Assembly: GCF_003945595.2 (NCBI RefSeq)
Contig: NW_024104529.1
Span: 62,001-126,000, forward strand
Direction of reading: 5' to 3'
DNA length: 64,000 nt
Origin: Pipra filicauda
Lineage: Eukaryota > Chordata > Aves > Passeriformes > Pipridae
Below are positions 20,601 to 34,069 of this stretch, piece by piece. Numbering within the stretch: the first letter of the stretch is position 1; each line of letters opens with the position of its first letter. A program made the translations under genes and the position numbers. The notes beneath the pieces are model-generated. The model saw nothing but the letters and a program-made list of their open reading frames with translations, made no database searches and was not told the DNA's origin.

Positions 20601-22665
20601 GGTTTTTTTGGAGGAGGGGAGAGGAAACAGCCTTGAAAGAGATCCGTAAGCTGGCAGTTGAATCCAGACAGAGCTTTTTTGCCACTAGGTGGTGATGGCT
20701 GACAACGAATGGTGCAGGATGCTCTCATCCCCCTCTCCCGCCGCACCGGAGCAGCTCACAGCCCCTCACTATCAGTAGCTGAGCCAATCCCAAAAACACA
20801 AAAACTGGACATAAATGATGAAAATTTGTTTTTCTGGCAGAGCTAAATCTGCACAATATCCATCCTAATGTCTGACAAAAAGCAGTGGTTTTCCAGGAAG
20901 GTCACCGAAGGTGGGGGTGCCGGGCAGGCTGGAAAGGCGCAGGGATCACAGCACATGAAGATGAAAGCCTTGCTGCCAGAAAAGGCCAAGTACACCTTGC
21001 CAGTGCTGTCTCAGTGGCACAGGGCAGCCCTTTGGGCTGCAGGACACTCGTGGCAGCTGCCCTGGTGCAGGGCCCTACCCTGCACCACACCACAGAAGCC
21101 CCAGCGTCCCTTCCATGACCCCTTCCCTGAGCTTAGCAGCTACTGCCCTTCCTATGAAGCACATGATATTTTGCCTCTTCATAGCCCTAATTAAGGGTCT
21201 TTATTCTTATTATAGAAATTAAGTCTACGTGGAACAAAATAGCAATTTTCTGTTATAAAAGGATGACTTTCTGAAAGACATAAGAGGACTAATGCACTCG
21301 GCAGTGGCTAATGACTACATGCCAAATGGCCCTTTGCTTTTAGTGAGCACCCATCTGCTTCTTGATGCTCTGCCATGACCCTGTATCAGAGTCTGCTGAA
21401 GACCACCCTAGCCAGTCAGGGTACCTCAAAAACAGGGTGTCATGGAGACTCATCCCCTCCACAGGGAGATACTTTCACCCCACAGCCTGCCCCGGGGCAA
21501 AGGGTTTTGCTGCCAGGGCAGGAAAGCATGGGAAAAGGAAGGGACAGGGCAAGAGTACACACCACACTTGTGTAAGAATCATAGCAGGGGATGTTCCCTG
21601 CAGTCCTGTGCCTGGCAGACTCCTGCTCAGGTCCCAGGCAATGCTGAGGGCACATAAAATGATCAAATCTATAGCAATTATCACCTAGGACAGGTATTAA
21701 CAATGAATTCAATGTACCCATTACACCTCTCATTATTACACAGATCAATTCAATACACATAAAAGCCTGACAATCAGCTGTTTCCTGCTCTGAGCAAGTC
21801 TCAGGAGGCTTTATGGTTGCAAATATATATTACAAAGGTATATTTTTTTTTCCCCAAACAACATTAGATGACCTAAAAATATTTTAATCCATCTGGCATA
21901 ACTCCTCCTTCACTCCAGAAATGACTCCCACTCTTTCCTGGATTGTTTCAAGGGCAACCCTGCCTTTCTGCACCTCAAACACCAGTGTCCAAGGAGGGAG
22001 AGAAGCCTGCCTGTCTGAAGTCACCAGTCACCCACAAACAGTGCTAGAGAGGGGCATGCTGGTACAAAAGCAGTATTTGCCATTCTCAGGGAAATCCACA
22101 AGCAGAAATTTGTTTTCATGAAACATTAGTCATTTTAGATAACAACAAATTGGTACAAATCCTGTATTCACATAAATTACCAGCTTTGAATAGTTGACCC
22201 ACTTTACATCTAATCTTGGCACAAAATCTTGACTATGAAATTTGAGGCAGATTGCTTTCACTTTGGTCAACTTGGAAAGAAAGAAACGAAAAACATGTTA
22301 ATACAGGGCTGAGAATGAGGACTTCTTTCCACTTTAACTGAGACTGTCTTGTTCTTCTTGCAGTAATATAGAGACTAGAATCTTCTGCACATGTTCTGTT
22401 TAGATTATCTGTGGTTCACTTTCCAATGGAAGTGAATTCTGGTGAGACACAGCTCGAACCTGTCCTTTGAGTGCTGTCCTACAACTGTGGCAATGCTGCT
22501 CTCTTTGTTGCCATACTCTAAACCCATTATTTCAGGGCTCCACAAAGAGACCATTCTACCCATCATATGGGGCAGGGCACACATTTCTGAAGACTGCATG
22601 AAGAAATATATGTATACATATATCTCCATGCCTGGATATACCTACATATATATTCCTGATGTAGT
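17695..22665. other. intergenic, no recognised gene
   Basis: Open frames of up to 199 codons at 18053-18652 start at non-ATG codons and resemble no family. GC-rich islands of short frames around 19.2-19.6, 20.9-21.2 and 21.4-21.7 kb overlap on both strands, the usual sign of chance. A TTG microsatellite lies at 20570-20599. I recognise no transposon in this stretch. Confidence 0.6.
20570..20599 (+). repeat. (TTG)n microsatellite, about 10 units
   Basis: Uninterrupted TGT/TTG units followed by GGTTTTTTTGGAGG. On the minus strand it reads as a poly-Asn or poly-Gln frame, which accounts for the repetitive short ORFs there. Confidence 0.9.
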
Positions 22666-22735
22666 GGGTGGCATCCCTGCCCACAGCAGGAGGCTTGGAA
22701 CTAGATGATCTTTAGGGTCTCTACCAAATCTCTAG
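22666..22735 (+). mobile_element. CR1 LINE 3'-end fragment
   Basis: GTGGCATCCCTGCCC, AGGAGGCTTGGAACTAGATG and ATCTTTAGGGTC are the familiar 3'-terminal sequence of avian CR1 in sense orientation. The terminal ATTCTATGAT repeats are lost or diverged. CR1 copies in birds are usually 5'-truncated like this. Confidence 0.8.
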
Positions 22736-25700
22736 GACCATGAGTCCTTGACATTCAACAAGCCTTTGGGGTTTCTGCTGGGCTGTATGGGCTGTCCTAC
22801 ACTTCCAAGGAGCCACAGCAAACCTGACCACTGCCGACTTCTCCTTGTAGAGTCTGAAACTGGAGCTATATGTTTTAGCTGTAACCCCTGTTTAAATATA
22901 TCATTTCTTAATGAAAGTACAGGCTAATGAGAAAGTTAAGTTATATTCTAGGGATGTTACAAATTAATCAGAACAGTAGATCTACACCACAAGTTGGCCA
23001 AAAATCCAGCTGAGCACCTGAACATGGTCTAAGTCAACACCAGCTTGCACTAGAAAATAAAACTCAGTCTTCTGGAGACAAAGCTCTAGTTCATTACCCA
23101 ATCCTAAGACCTATCACTGTATCTTCCTCTCTCATCTCCAGCTTCAGAGAAACATGCCATGAAGTTGCAAGCTGTCAGCAAACTTTTACCTTCACTTTTA
23201 CCTTGTGCCGAGCATTTAATTCAAATGCCAGTGGAAGCTTTTAATCAGCAACAGCACTGATATTGTATGTAGAAAAACTTTTATTTTTAATAACACATAA
23301 AGAGAGGACTGAGAGCAAAGCCATTGATTCCCTGCAACAGAACAGTATGCCTGTTTTACAAGTGTATAATTTCTGCTTGGTAAAAATTTGAGGTGAGGGA
23401 ATACAAGCAGACAAGTCCCAGGTAACCAGAAGGGAGAACTACACACAAAAGACAGGTCTAATATTCAGAATACCTGCAGACATTAACAATGTAAGCCTGT
23501 CACTAATCGTAGTTTGTAATGAACAGTGGCAATGGGGTTCTTGGAAATTGGACGGACTCACATAGCTTGTTATTTTAAATAAATACTATAATCGGTATGA
23601 AATCCCAGCAAATAAAATATGGAAAACAATATGAACTACCAGTCTTTTATGGGACAGAAAGAATTATCCATAGCTATCCAAAGGCTAGTTTGGCTTTCAT
23701 ATACTCATATATGAACTTTACATCATCTTGCCTCCAACTCTTTGCAAACACAGGTTTTGTTAGTAGTGTTTAAACTAACTGCAGGTATTCTAGGTTTAGA
23801 TTGTGTGGGATGGAAAGAAATACTAGCCTTGTACTTAAAAGGAGAGAGAAAAAGTAGATTTATATTGACACCAGGAGAACAAGGTGAGGAAGCATTCATA
23901 AGCAATGGCATTATGAAATTCTTAATATCAAATTCTATAGAGGAGAACTATGGATTCTTACAACAGACAGACCCAGCCCTGATCCTGCAAGGAAAATATG
24001 GTTGATCTCACCTGCAGGAGAAGGCTGAGAAGGCTCTGCGGGAGCTACCCCCGCACACAGGCCAATATCCTACAGCTGTATGCTGTGTACAGAGCCAGAG
24101 TATTCCAAGGTGTACCTGGAGACTCCTGTATTATGGCAGTGTCCTTACTGCTTGTCCTGACATCACACCTAATGCCCTGCAGGAGAAGCAGGGAACATTG
24201 GGAAGCCTGGTTGCTGCCACTCACCCCCTCTGACAGGTCACCACCATTCTCTGTTCACTTTCCCCACTTACAAAATTAGAATTATGATTTCTCCTTTGAA
24301 CACTTTCAGCCCCTTTGATGGTGGTTGCTACAATTACATTATTATTTCAGGATATTGGATAAACCTCACTGCTCTGTGGTGGAGTGTGCAGGTGAGTAAT
24401 TTGTCCATTTTATAGACAAACTAAGATATCAAGATGCTAATACAGTAAATTGGCATGAGAATGGAAAAAAATGGATGATTAATTTTCAGTTTCCTCCCTT
24501 AGCAGCTACCAAATGCTCATGGGAGTGCAGAGGGCCCATCCTAAGAGCTGCCTTAAATTTTTTAAGTGTAGTCACTCATTTTGAAGAAAATTACAATACT
24601 TCTCCACTAAACACTGTGTGCATTTTCAACTTCTAAAACTGACATCTGCTCCAGTGCTTCACAGAGGCCTGCCAACAGCTGGCAGTGAGCTGGTTGCTAC
24701 CTCTGCCAAAGAGGATTAATGCTGAATAATGCTGACTGGAGGTAGAAGCCTTAATTCTATTTCTAGCTGCACTAGTACAAAGCCAGAGCAAGTAATGTTA
24801 TCTACAAAAGATGGGTGCAATGGTGTAAAAGGATTGCAGTTGGAGAGTATCAGGCTCAGAGGAATTTCTGGTGCATTTTTTTCAAGGACATACGTGTTCA
24901 GAAATTAAAGGAAATGTTAAATTTTATATAAAGATTTCCAGTAATCTTAGCAGGCGTGAATAAGTGTAAATAGGACACATTTGGATTTGTTTAAAAGTTA
25001 CCCAAAAAAGTTATTTGCAATCTGTAAGGTAAAATGCCCTTAAGTGTTATGGGTAGCATGTGATTTTGTTAGCTGCAAAACAGCCAAAATATATTGCCAT
25101 CCAAAATCCCTTTTTTCTGCCCTCTAACAAAAGCTATTCTAGCCCCTTATACTGGAATAGTTGCAGTAGGAAAGGGTCTCTAAGGGGTTTATTTGGATTT
25201 TGTGGGTTCTTTTTGTTTGTTTTTACAGAAGATGTTTCCCAGTCTACTGTGTATCATTTGCCTTTAGGCAACCGAAACCCAGCCGCACAAACCCTTCCAA
25301 AGGGTGAGGAGGACAGCAGGACACAGGCAGGCACGGCACTCCCAGGGGTCTGAGTGGGTCACCCCAGCTCCCCTGGCATGTTCAGACCACAGAGCATTGT
25401 CCTGCCCCATATAAGTGTCTCTCTTACACAGAGGAGCTGTACCAGGAGCAGGCATGGGGCTGGAACGACCAGTTTGGAGGCAGCAGCTGATGAGGTCAGC
25501 ATTTACAATCATCTGGACCACACTATCCCACAGCAACTTTCTGGAGAATTTTAAGGAAAACACTGCTTTCTGAACTTACTGAGATTTAATTGTCTTTCCC
25601 TGAATTGCTCCAAATTGAGAATTTGTCTTCAGCATACCCTGGACAATTGGGAGAAGTTGTACACCTGGCCAAGTGTTTCTCTGACCTTCATCCTTCCCTA

Positions 25701-26763
25701 GGGCAGGACGAGGTACCCATAGCAATGCTGACTCTGTGGGTGAGACTGGGACTGCTTTTATGGCCACCAGGTTAGGAATTCAGGCTGTTTGTCAGACACA
25801 CAGCAGGGGAGAAACTGCCTACGGGCTGAGATTGCAGACAGGGACTACAGTTTCATCCTGTCTGTGCTCTCTGCTGAGGAGGCGGCCATCCTTTGGTAAG
25901 TCAGTTTCTGGGACAAAGCAGAACCAGCTGAGTGTCAGTCTGGACCTGGAGAGGCAGACTGACTTGCTTGTAGACAAGCAAATGGTTTGGTGGTACTTCT
26001 CTGGGACCCTTCCCTACTGGTAAACTAAACCTGAACACTTTATTTTTTCAGTCTCTTCTCACTGGTCAGTGGTGGGCTCAAGGACAGGGCAGGTTCTGTG
26101 ACAGAATAGGACAGGCTCCCTGACACTGAATTTCATCTGAACCTGGCAGCACAGCCTCACAGACCTGCCACAAACGTGTTGATCCCAGCACCGTGAGCAG
26201 CTACCACGAGGACAGTGTGTGGGATGTGAAACTTTGTCTTCCCCACCCCAAATATTTTCAGTATCAGGAAATTAATAAAAATGAGTTCAATAAAGGAATA
26301 CACAAAGGACTACAAATATCCCCTTTGTTGTATCTGATTTGGACCTGGAGAGTTTCCCAGCTTCAGTCTAGCCACTCGATAATCTGAAGTGGGGAATGCT
26401 ACATAAATTACTCATTATTCCCACCAGATGATCTGTCAAAGGCTGCGGAAGCCAGTTCATGTTCACCTTGCTTCTCTCCGTTTTCTCTCCGCTGTAACTT
26501 TACACTCTATTAAGCTCTGTTGTTAAATACCTCTGTCTCAAGACGCTAAGAGAAAAAGAAAGAAGGAAAGAAATAAAGAAACCCTCCATGAGCAATTTTA
26601 CTTCTGAAAAAATCCAGAAGGACACAATAAAAGCCAAAGCAATTGTTCTTCCTCCATGAGCTCATCATTACACCCCACAGCTGTCAAACAGCCCTCACAG
26701 CCTGCTGCCTGCCTGGGGTTACCACCTGTACAGACACAGGTATCCAGCCCAGAGACTGCAGGA

Positions 26764-26797
26764 AAACTCCCTAGACTAAACTCCCTAGACTAAACTC
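26764..26797 (+). repeat. short tandem repeat, 14-bp unit
   Basis: AACTCCCTAGACTA occurs twice in tandem, followed by a partial third unit (AACTCCC). Confidence 0.8.
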
Positions 26798-27148
26798 CCC
26801 TCTTGCCAGAGGTGATCCCTGTGAAGAGTAAAGGCAGCTCTGGGGCAGAGTTTGTGCTTTTCTTGAGTTGCAGCTACTTGTATTTATTTTCAAAGAAAAT
26901 TTATTTCAAAGAATATCACAAATGTCAGATATTGCATAAATCCTGAGTCTCCCTGCTTCGCTGCATCTTCTGCTCCAGCCTCCAGGCCACTCAGACCGCA
27001 ACTTGGCACCACAATTAAAGTAACACCTCATTTTGATTTTTCTAAATTAATCATTATTTTTAGATGTTTCCAACCAACTGTCAGAACTGTATTTCTGCCT
27101 GACCCTCATCCCTAAGGTTTCCTGTTTGTTGTTGCTTCCATTTTGCAG

Positions 27149-27855
27149 ACAGCACAAGTGGCAGAGTGCTATTGCTCTTGAAAAGGATGTTTTTACATAT
27201 GGCTCTGCCCCAAACACCTGGAAGTACTTGCAACCCTGGAAAGAAAGCCCAGACACTGGGTGGCCTGGGAAAGCCAAATGTCATTTCAAGTTTTGCAAAT
27301 GCTTCCTGTCATGGCTCTTGGACCAGGCCAAAGCCCTGGAGTGAGCCATCCCTAGGGTTAGGAAAGACAAAATTCAAACCCAGGATGAAACCCGGAACCT
27401 CAAGTCCCTCTTGCAACATCCTGATGTTTCTGGCACATCGCTGGCTGGCACACCTTGGCACAAGCTGCCGCTGTTTTTCTGTGCTGCACAACATCAGGAA
27501 ACACTTTCAATTTGTCTGCAAGTGCAGCACAGTGCATTACTGTCACATGCCATATGTCCCAGGCCCTGCAGCGAAGGGCGTTCAGCACAGTCAGCAAGCA
27601 CATCAGCCCCCTCTAGCTGGGAGACAGCCAGAATCCCAGGGCTCAATGAGAAGCCTGAAGGAAAGGGACTCAACCCAGTACCCTCAGGGCAGCAGCAGTA
27701 ACATCGAACCCAGGAGAGAACCCTGCATCTCCCTGTCTCACCAGCACAGTTGTTACAAAAGCACCGAGGGATGGTTGGAGCTGCACTGCTCTCTTTTTCT
27801 CAGGACAGACGTGGCAGACCAGTGTGGACACCGGTTTGTTTTGACTCCACCGTGA
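27149..27855 (+). other. long open frame after an acceptor-like site
   Basis: A tract rich in T and C with GTTGCTTCCATTTTGCAG ends at 27148. From there one frame stays open for about 235 codons to TGA at 27853-27855, with the first ATG at 27187. The translation shows no domain, signal peptide or repeat that I recognise, and it has many Cys, His, Pro and Ser residues, as random GC-balanced sequence would. It could be an unknown or non-coding RNA exon, or chance. Confidence 0.15.
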
Positions 27856-27887
27856 GCCGGTTGGACGCACGATAGCTCCAGACTATG

Positions 27888-27968
27888 CAGGATCAAAGAA
27901 AAACAGGGCTGGAAAGGCCCCACGGAGGTCATTTACTCTAGTCCCTCATCCCCAAGGCAGGATCAATT
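27888..27968 (-). mobile_element. CR1 LINE 3'-end fragment, antisense
   Basis: GGGCTGGAAAGGCCCCACGGAGGTCATTTACTCTAGTCCC...AAGGCAGGATCAA on the + strand is a diverged form of the reverse complement of the avian CR1 3' region (GGTTGGAAGGGACC...GGTCATCTAGTCC). Confidence 0.75.
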
Positions 27969-28249
27969 TTCCCCCCCTCATTCTTGGCAGAATGAATAGT
28001 AGAGAAGAAGAAAGAAATCAAACTTCAGGGAACTGAGGTAAACTAAGTATAACTACAAAAGTGTAGTGTGAACAGGAATAAGGCTGAATGCACTTATTCT
28101 AGAAAACAGTGCCACAAAAACAGCATCAGGAACTTGACTATTCTTTTCTAAAATAAATAAACAAATCTGGAAGCTTTAAAATCCAGGCTAGGGGTTGAGA
28201 ATTATGTCATAATCCTTAGTCACCTACATAGTCAACCAATGTGGAAACA

Positions 28250-28470
28250 CATCATATCACATCCTAATAAGCACTATGCAAATATTTTTGTAATCTAGTG
28301 CTAATGATACCAAATATTATTAATATGTCATTTGGCATACTATTGTAAAAATTACATTTAACTATGTATTAACTGGAGTTGTAGCAAATGATGCATTTAG
28401 CTAATTGTATGCAATTAAATGAGAATTAAAACCAGGATGTTTCATAATCTTCTTTGCTTTTCACTAAAAA
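28250..28470. promoter_or_regulatory. candidate conserved non-coding element
   Basis: AT-rich, non-repetitive, with ATGCAAAT (octamer, POU-type) near 28275, several TAAT-type homeodomain cores (GCTAATTG, AACTGGAG context) and ATTATTAATAT. It has no reading frame and no transposon likeness. It looks like slowly evolving regulatory DNA, but conservation cannot be judged from one sequence. Confidence 0.3.
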
Positions 28471-30284
28471 TCTAAGCAGGGAATTCAATAAATGAAAGCT
28501 GCTGGAAAATCACGTGCAGCATCAAGCACTGGAAGATTAATATAACACAAGGTATCATATGTTGTTCATCTAAGTTTATTAAAAACAACACCGAGTCTAA
28601 ATCTTTGCACATTTCATACTGAGCTAAACTTAACTCCTTTTTCCCCCCGATTTTTCCTTCTATCTATTATATCCCCCAGGTTTAGATCTGTTGTATCGTT
28701 ATATCCAGGGCGGGGGGGGGAAATGTCTATGATGAAATGCCCGTGTCTGGACTGTGGAGGGAATGCAGATCCAGCACTGCACTTCATCTTGAATAACCTA
28801 TAGCATGCACGTGTGCACCTTGCACTTTTGTCAATAACTGGTAATGCACATAGGCGAAAGTACAAGTGTTATAAACTGCAGCATGCTTTGTGTTAGGAGT
28901 CTACTCTTTGCTGCCCAGTTAACTGGTTACACAGTTTGTGTAAATATTTAATGCCTGGATGGGGTCATGCTTTCAGAGAGAAGGACTGGGAACTCACCCT
29001 GTGGCTGATCCTTTTTTGTAGTTAGTTTATTTCAAGGATTTTTCTGTGGGTATTGCTCAAACTTTGTAAACTTTGTGCTGTTCTTGCAGTACTTGTAACT
29101 CAGTAACAAAGACTTGTGCATACAAATTCGGCCAATAGGGATACAAAGGATCGTTTATCTGCACGTGTAAACAAAAGATGAAACCATTTGCTTCTGCAGC
29201 ATTATTACCTTAATTTTCTCTGTTGTTCCGGGAAATGTGCAGACCCCTTCAAATGCAGGGATGTCCACCTGGCCCTACTTCTGGAGGTTGGTCTTTTCAC
29301 TCACCTTCTCTCCCTCCCCGGGCAGCCCTGCCCTGGCTCCTGCTGCATCGCAAGTGGAATCAGTGCCCACTACAAAGGCAGCTGGATCAGCCCTGCCCAC
29401 CACACAGCTCAGGCTCCGTAGTTTCAGCGTTTAGCTTCAGCAACACATCGGGACATGTTTCCTGATGACTCCAGCTACCGTTTCTACTGTTTCACTTAGG
29501 CATCCATATCAGTGGAAAGCTCTCATTTTGTAACTTTTGTATGGACGTCGCTTTCTCCATCTACAGAGATGGAAAGATCTGCAGAGATACACAGTTTGCT
29601 GGTGTGTGATAACCCACTGCCTGCATCCAGGGATTTCTCCTCAGACCTAAGGAGCAGCAGAGACAAGTGAGCTGCTTGTCTGCTTGTAAATCCTTATTTC
29701 CAGACCAAACTCACTGATGACTTTTTCCCTGTCTGTTCTTGTTACCTGCCAGAGGAATGGGGTGTGATGGGGAGGTGGGATGGACAGGCAGGAACTTGCA
29801 GAGGAGCCCTCCTTCTATCCCTGCCTCCATCCATGTCTGCCAAAGCAGGGGGCACAAGTCTCTGTCCGTGGGAATCCAAGGTGACAGGAAGTAAATAAGC
29901 ATGGGGACCAATGTTCTGTCAGGTTTTGACCCACACTACAGGGAAAGCTTGAGGATCCCTCATTTTAACTCATTGTCTGTTAAACATTTATTCAGATACC
30001 AGGAACCTGCATCTGGATTTAGATGCTTGTAGACTAGTAGGCATATCAAATAATGAAAATTAAGGATCAGATTGCCTATCTAAACAGAGAAACTTTGATT
30101 TCATGTCCCATTGCAGTTGTCATCCAGGACCTGCTGGAGCCAGGGGAAGCTCCCATTTGCCATGCTGGTGCTGGCTGGGGTCCTGCTCTCAGCACCTCCT
30201 GTCATCTCCCGCCTCACTGGTGTGTTCTTCAACATCCTTCCACCCAACAGTGGCAACTCAATGAAGCACTGCTACAATTAAAAT

Positions 30285-30490
30285 AGTTATTTGCATTTCA
30301 TTAACAATGACAACATTTATTTTAATACAGTTAAATCAGAGTAGCATTTAATTTAATTTTAACAAGATAGTTATTAAGCTAACCAAATATCAATTGATTG
30401 CTGAAGAAACCACATTGTGAAACAAATAAGTTGAGAAATAAATCTTGTTGCCAGGTCATTAATGTAAAATCACATAAATAATTAGGTTCT
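30285..30490. promoter_or_regulatory. candidate conserved non-coding element
   Basis: AT-rich, non-repetitive, with ATTTGCAT (octamer in reverse) at about 30290, AACAATGAC (SOX-like), many TTTAATTTAATT cores and ATCAATTGATTG. Same caveat as the block at 28.3 kb. Confidence 0.3.
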
Positions 30491-33400
30491 CTCTAATGAA
30501 GAACTCCAACTGTTCCCTGACATTCTCTGGGAGGGTTGCTGCCTTCTCAGTTGGCTGTTAGGGGAGAGGGGCCTGATCCAAGTGCTCAGAGATCTGTACA
30601 CACTGATCCAGGTTGGGCAGCAGGGTTTAAAGAGGAGCTCAGCCTCCCCCTGTGCTGCCTAGTTGGGACAGCCTTGCCTTGAACCCCCTCCAGGTGCTCA
30701 GAGACCTGAAGCACCTCATTCAGGCTTGGTGGGAATCCAAAAGTCAGGGAGCAGGGATACACCACCGTGAGCTCTTTCTGTCAACACCACTGGGTTGCAG
30801 GGTGTGAGGGTCATTCCCCTAACAAGTGCTACATCTTAACACTGTCCTTCTCAGCACCAACTGTTTACCACTTTTCCCTGCAAATTAGCATCTGGAATAC
30901 CAAAACCGGTCTGTTACAGTAGACACAAACATTTCCTTTTCTAGCATTGTAAAGGACTTGCGATTTTCATCCATCTGTATGTGTGGATATCACTTTCAAG
31001 GGGGTTATTTGTTTGCTTATTTAAACACAGATCGCTTAGGGAGATCTTTTTCTGACCATCTGCTCTGTCCAGCTGCACAAAACAGACCAAAAACCCTCAC
31101 TCAGGCAACTATGAATCAAGTCTGCAAGCTCTTCTTAAAGCATATCATAGTACATGCAGGCTTGATTTAAAGCCTTCGAGTGAAGGAAAATCCACTGAAT
31201 CCCTACATAAGTTGCTTCAATGGTTAACTAAACACAATGTGAAAAATATACACCTTTATTGAGCCTGAATTTGTCTAGCTTTAATGTTTTTTCACTGTCT
31301 CTTCTCATGCCTTCTTCAGCAATCTTTCTCCTGGAGGCTAAAGCAGAGCCTGCCATCGGAGAGGGCAGGGTCTATTCTCTCTACCAGCATGATTTTTGGA
31401 GGGGCACCAGAGCGATTTCAAGTTAAAAGGGTCAGAAAGACAGATTACAAAAATGAAAATGAGTCCTCCAGTAGAAATTTCCTTTTTTTAAAAATAACAA
31501 TAACCTCACATACCACTCACCCTTAAAAAAAGTACCAGAAAATAAGACTACACAGAACCCATGCCCTCAGATAACCCACATAAAGTGCACTTCCCCCAGA
31601 ATTTCCCATACAGGCACACAAGTGCCCTTTCAACTGGATGGCTGGAGGAGAGGGAATTGTGCTCTGCTTGGTTTGGTTTATGGATGGCCAACGGGCTGTG
31701 TGTATTAAGATCCAGTGGGTGCCCAGTGAGATGCTGCTGTCTCTGCCAGAGCTGTTGAAGCCCCCTGAGAGCTCCTCTGCCAGAGTCACACTGGGAAGTT
31801 GGCACCAAAGGACTGCCACCTCCCGTGGACGGGCACTGGGGATGAGGGGTGGGAAGGGACGTGGGGAAGTTTGGCCCCATGTACACACGTACCCTTGCTT
31901 CCTCCAACCCCCAGGGGAGCTCTTCCGTGTGAACTGCAACTCAAAATAAACCTGGATGGATCAGTCATGCCCAATAGATAACCCGGGGCCTGCAGGACTG
32001 AGCTCTTGCAGTAACTGTGGCTCAGTTCACATGGAGGCAAGAGGGCTCACACAGCTGCAGGCACATTTCTGCTGAGGTGAGACAGCCTGTCCAGGGGATC
32101 AGGCACTGGTACAGGCCAATTCTGCACAATTCTGCTGTACCGTGCTGAGGCAAGGAAGCCACCGGAGTCTATGACAGAAGTGTCCTACCTCCACAAGACC
32201 CTGCCACGTGGTGTCCAGCACCAAATCCAACCCTCTCCACTGCCTGTTTCCACGCTGCCTGCTCACACACAGGCAGCAGGCCTCGAGCAGAGGCTGAAGC
32301 ACAGCACATACGGCCGTAATCACAATAAAAGTGGTGACCTGGATTTGTCAGTATTATGTTACACAGATCAGAAGCTGTGATTTTTAAGAAGGAAGCAGGT
32401 GTTTTGGAATACGATCTATTTTTCCAGCAGGCTATGATAAGTAGTTTTCAGCTAATTATTTTGTGCCAAACCATAAGGAAATCATCTCCAAAGTGGACTT
32501 CTCAGCTTGGAAGATGCTCAAGATTTTACACCAAATTTTAGACTCGACAGTGAACATAGAGCAGAATGGGTGGTGGCAGCAAGGGATTCATCCTACCTCA
32601 GCTGAATCCCTGAACACAAGGCCAACACAGTTTGTAGCCATTGTAAGGTAAAGCAGACTTTTTCTTGCATCTTTTCATTGTTGTTTTCCAAATAAAGTAA
32701 CTTAAACAGATCTGTGAAGAAAACTGAGCAACTTACAGAAAAAAATAGCTGCTGAGCAAAAACCAGGAATATGTGAGGGGCCTTGTGCTACAGAAGCTGT
32801 TGGAGACTGATTGAAATAGTGAAGGGATGCACATGCGCACAGAGGCTATTGCTGGCTGGGGAGAAAAGGTTGTCAGCCACAGAGACAAAAAACACACAGC
32901 AATCCCTTCACAGTCAGAAGATGCTTCTTCCGTGTGGCCACAGATGCTGATCACTCTCAAAGCAACCAGCAGGCAAAAAGTTAAAGTAGTTACACTGAAA
33001 GGGTAGAGAGCCTGCAGCGCAAATACTGCACATCCATCACTCACAAAAGAGTAAATTATTAATTCCTAATTAGCTGCCACTCCCATCCCACTTTGGGCTT
33101 GGAAAGGACAGAGCGACCACACGTGGAGCTTTAACAATGCAGTCTCCTCCCCACATGACTAAGCAGGACCGTACCAACACCACCCATCCACCAGCTCTTT
33201 TGGTCGTGGCAGAGGAAAACTCACTTCCTCTGTTTGCTGCCATGTGATAAACCCCCAAAGGAAACATTTTCTTCCTGTAAGTGACAGTGTTTTGAGAAAA
33301 CACCCACGAATCCCTCTCCAGGCCTCTGTGACAACCTCCTGCCAATGCCTGCCAGCACAGGAGCACCTGTGAGGGCTCACGCCACCCCTCGTGCTTGTGG

Positions 33401-34069
33401 TTATGTGGTGACAGCCATGAAGAGCCACCATCAGCACACAAGAACCATTTTCTTTCTTGCAAGGAAACAACAAAAAAGAAGCTTGAGTTGATGGTAATAG
33501 GACTCTTGGTGTAATCCCCTCTCATCTCATCTGCTCCACCTCACTTCCCTGTGCTCCTCTGCCATCTGAGCAGTGCTATCACCTATTTATGACCCAGGAG
33601 CACTGCGCCAGGCAGGGTCTCATGGAAAGCAGGAGGGTCTATCCACTCCCTCCATCTCTGATGCAGGCCCATCTCATCTTCCAGCCCCGGGATGTGTAGC
33701 AGCCATCTCCAAGGGGACAGGCAATTCCTGATCCAGGCACAGACCCTTGGCCTGGGCAGGCAACACACTCTGCCCTGGTGCACACTGGGAGCCAGGTCCA
33801 GGTTTTTAGGAGCAGTCATTGCTCACTAAAGTTGCATTAAATGCTGCCAATAACCACATTACCATCTAATAATTGATGATTAATGCTATAAGTTGAGGGC
33901 GCCACATCACGACTTAGGAATTATCTTCTTTCCTGTAAAGCTCTTTGCCTTTACAGGACTTGCTAAAACTTGCTTGGTACAGCATTTCAGTTTCCAGGTA
34001 CAAACAATTTGGAAAAGAAAGGGGGAAAGTAAAGCAAAGCACAGCAAGCATACAAAAACATTGTTGTGA

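Larger units (their letters stand above)
22736..27887. other. intergenic, no recognised gene
   Basis: Short frames only. A short tandem repeat (AACTCCCTAGACTA, about 2.5 units) lies at 26764-26797 and an A/G-rich patch at 26549-26582. The longest host-side open frame of the window, 27149-27855, is listed separately. The 23742-24005 frame (87 codons) has no recognisable domain. Confidence 0.6.

Noticed and set aside
20503..20746. Minus-strand poly-Asn and poly-Gln frames
   Set aside because: Produced by the TTG microsatellite at 20570-20599.
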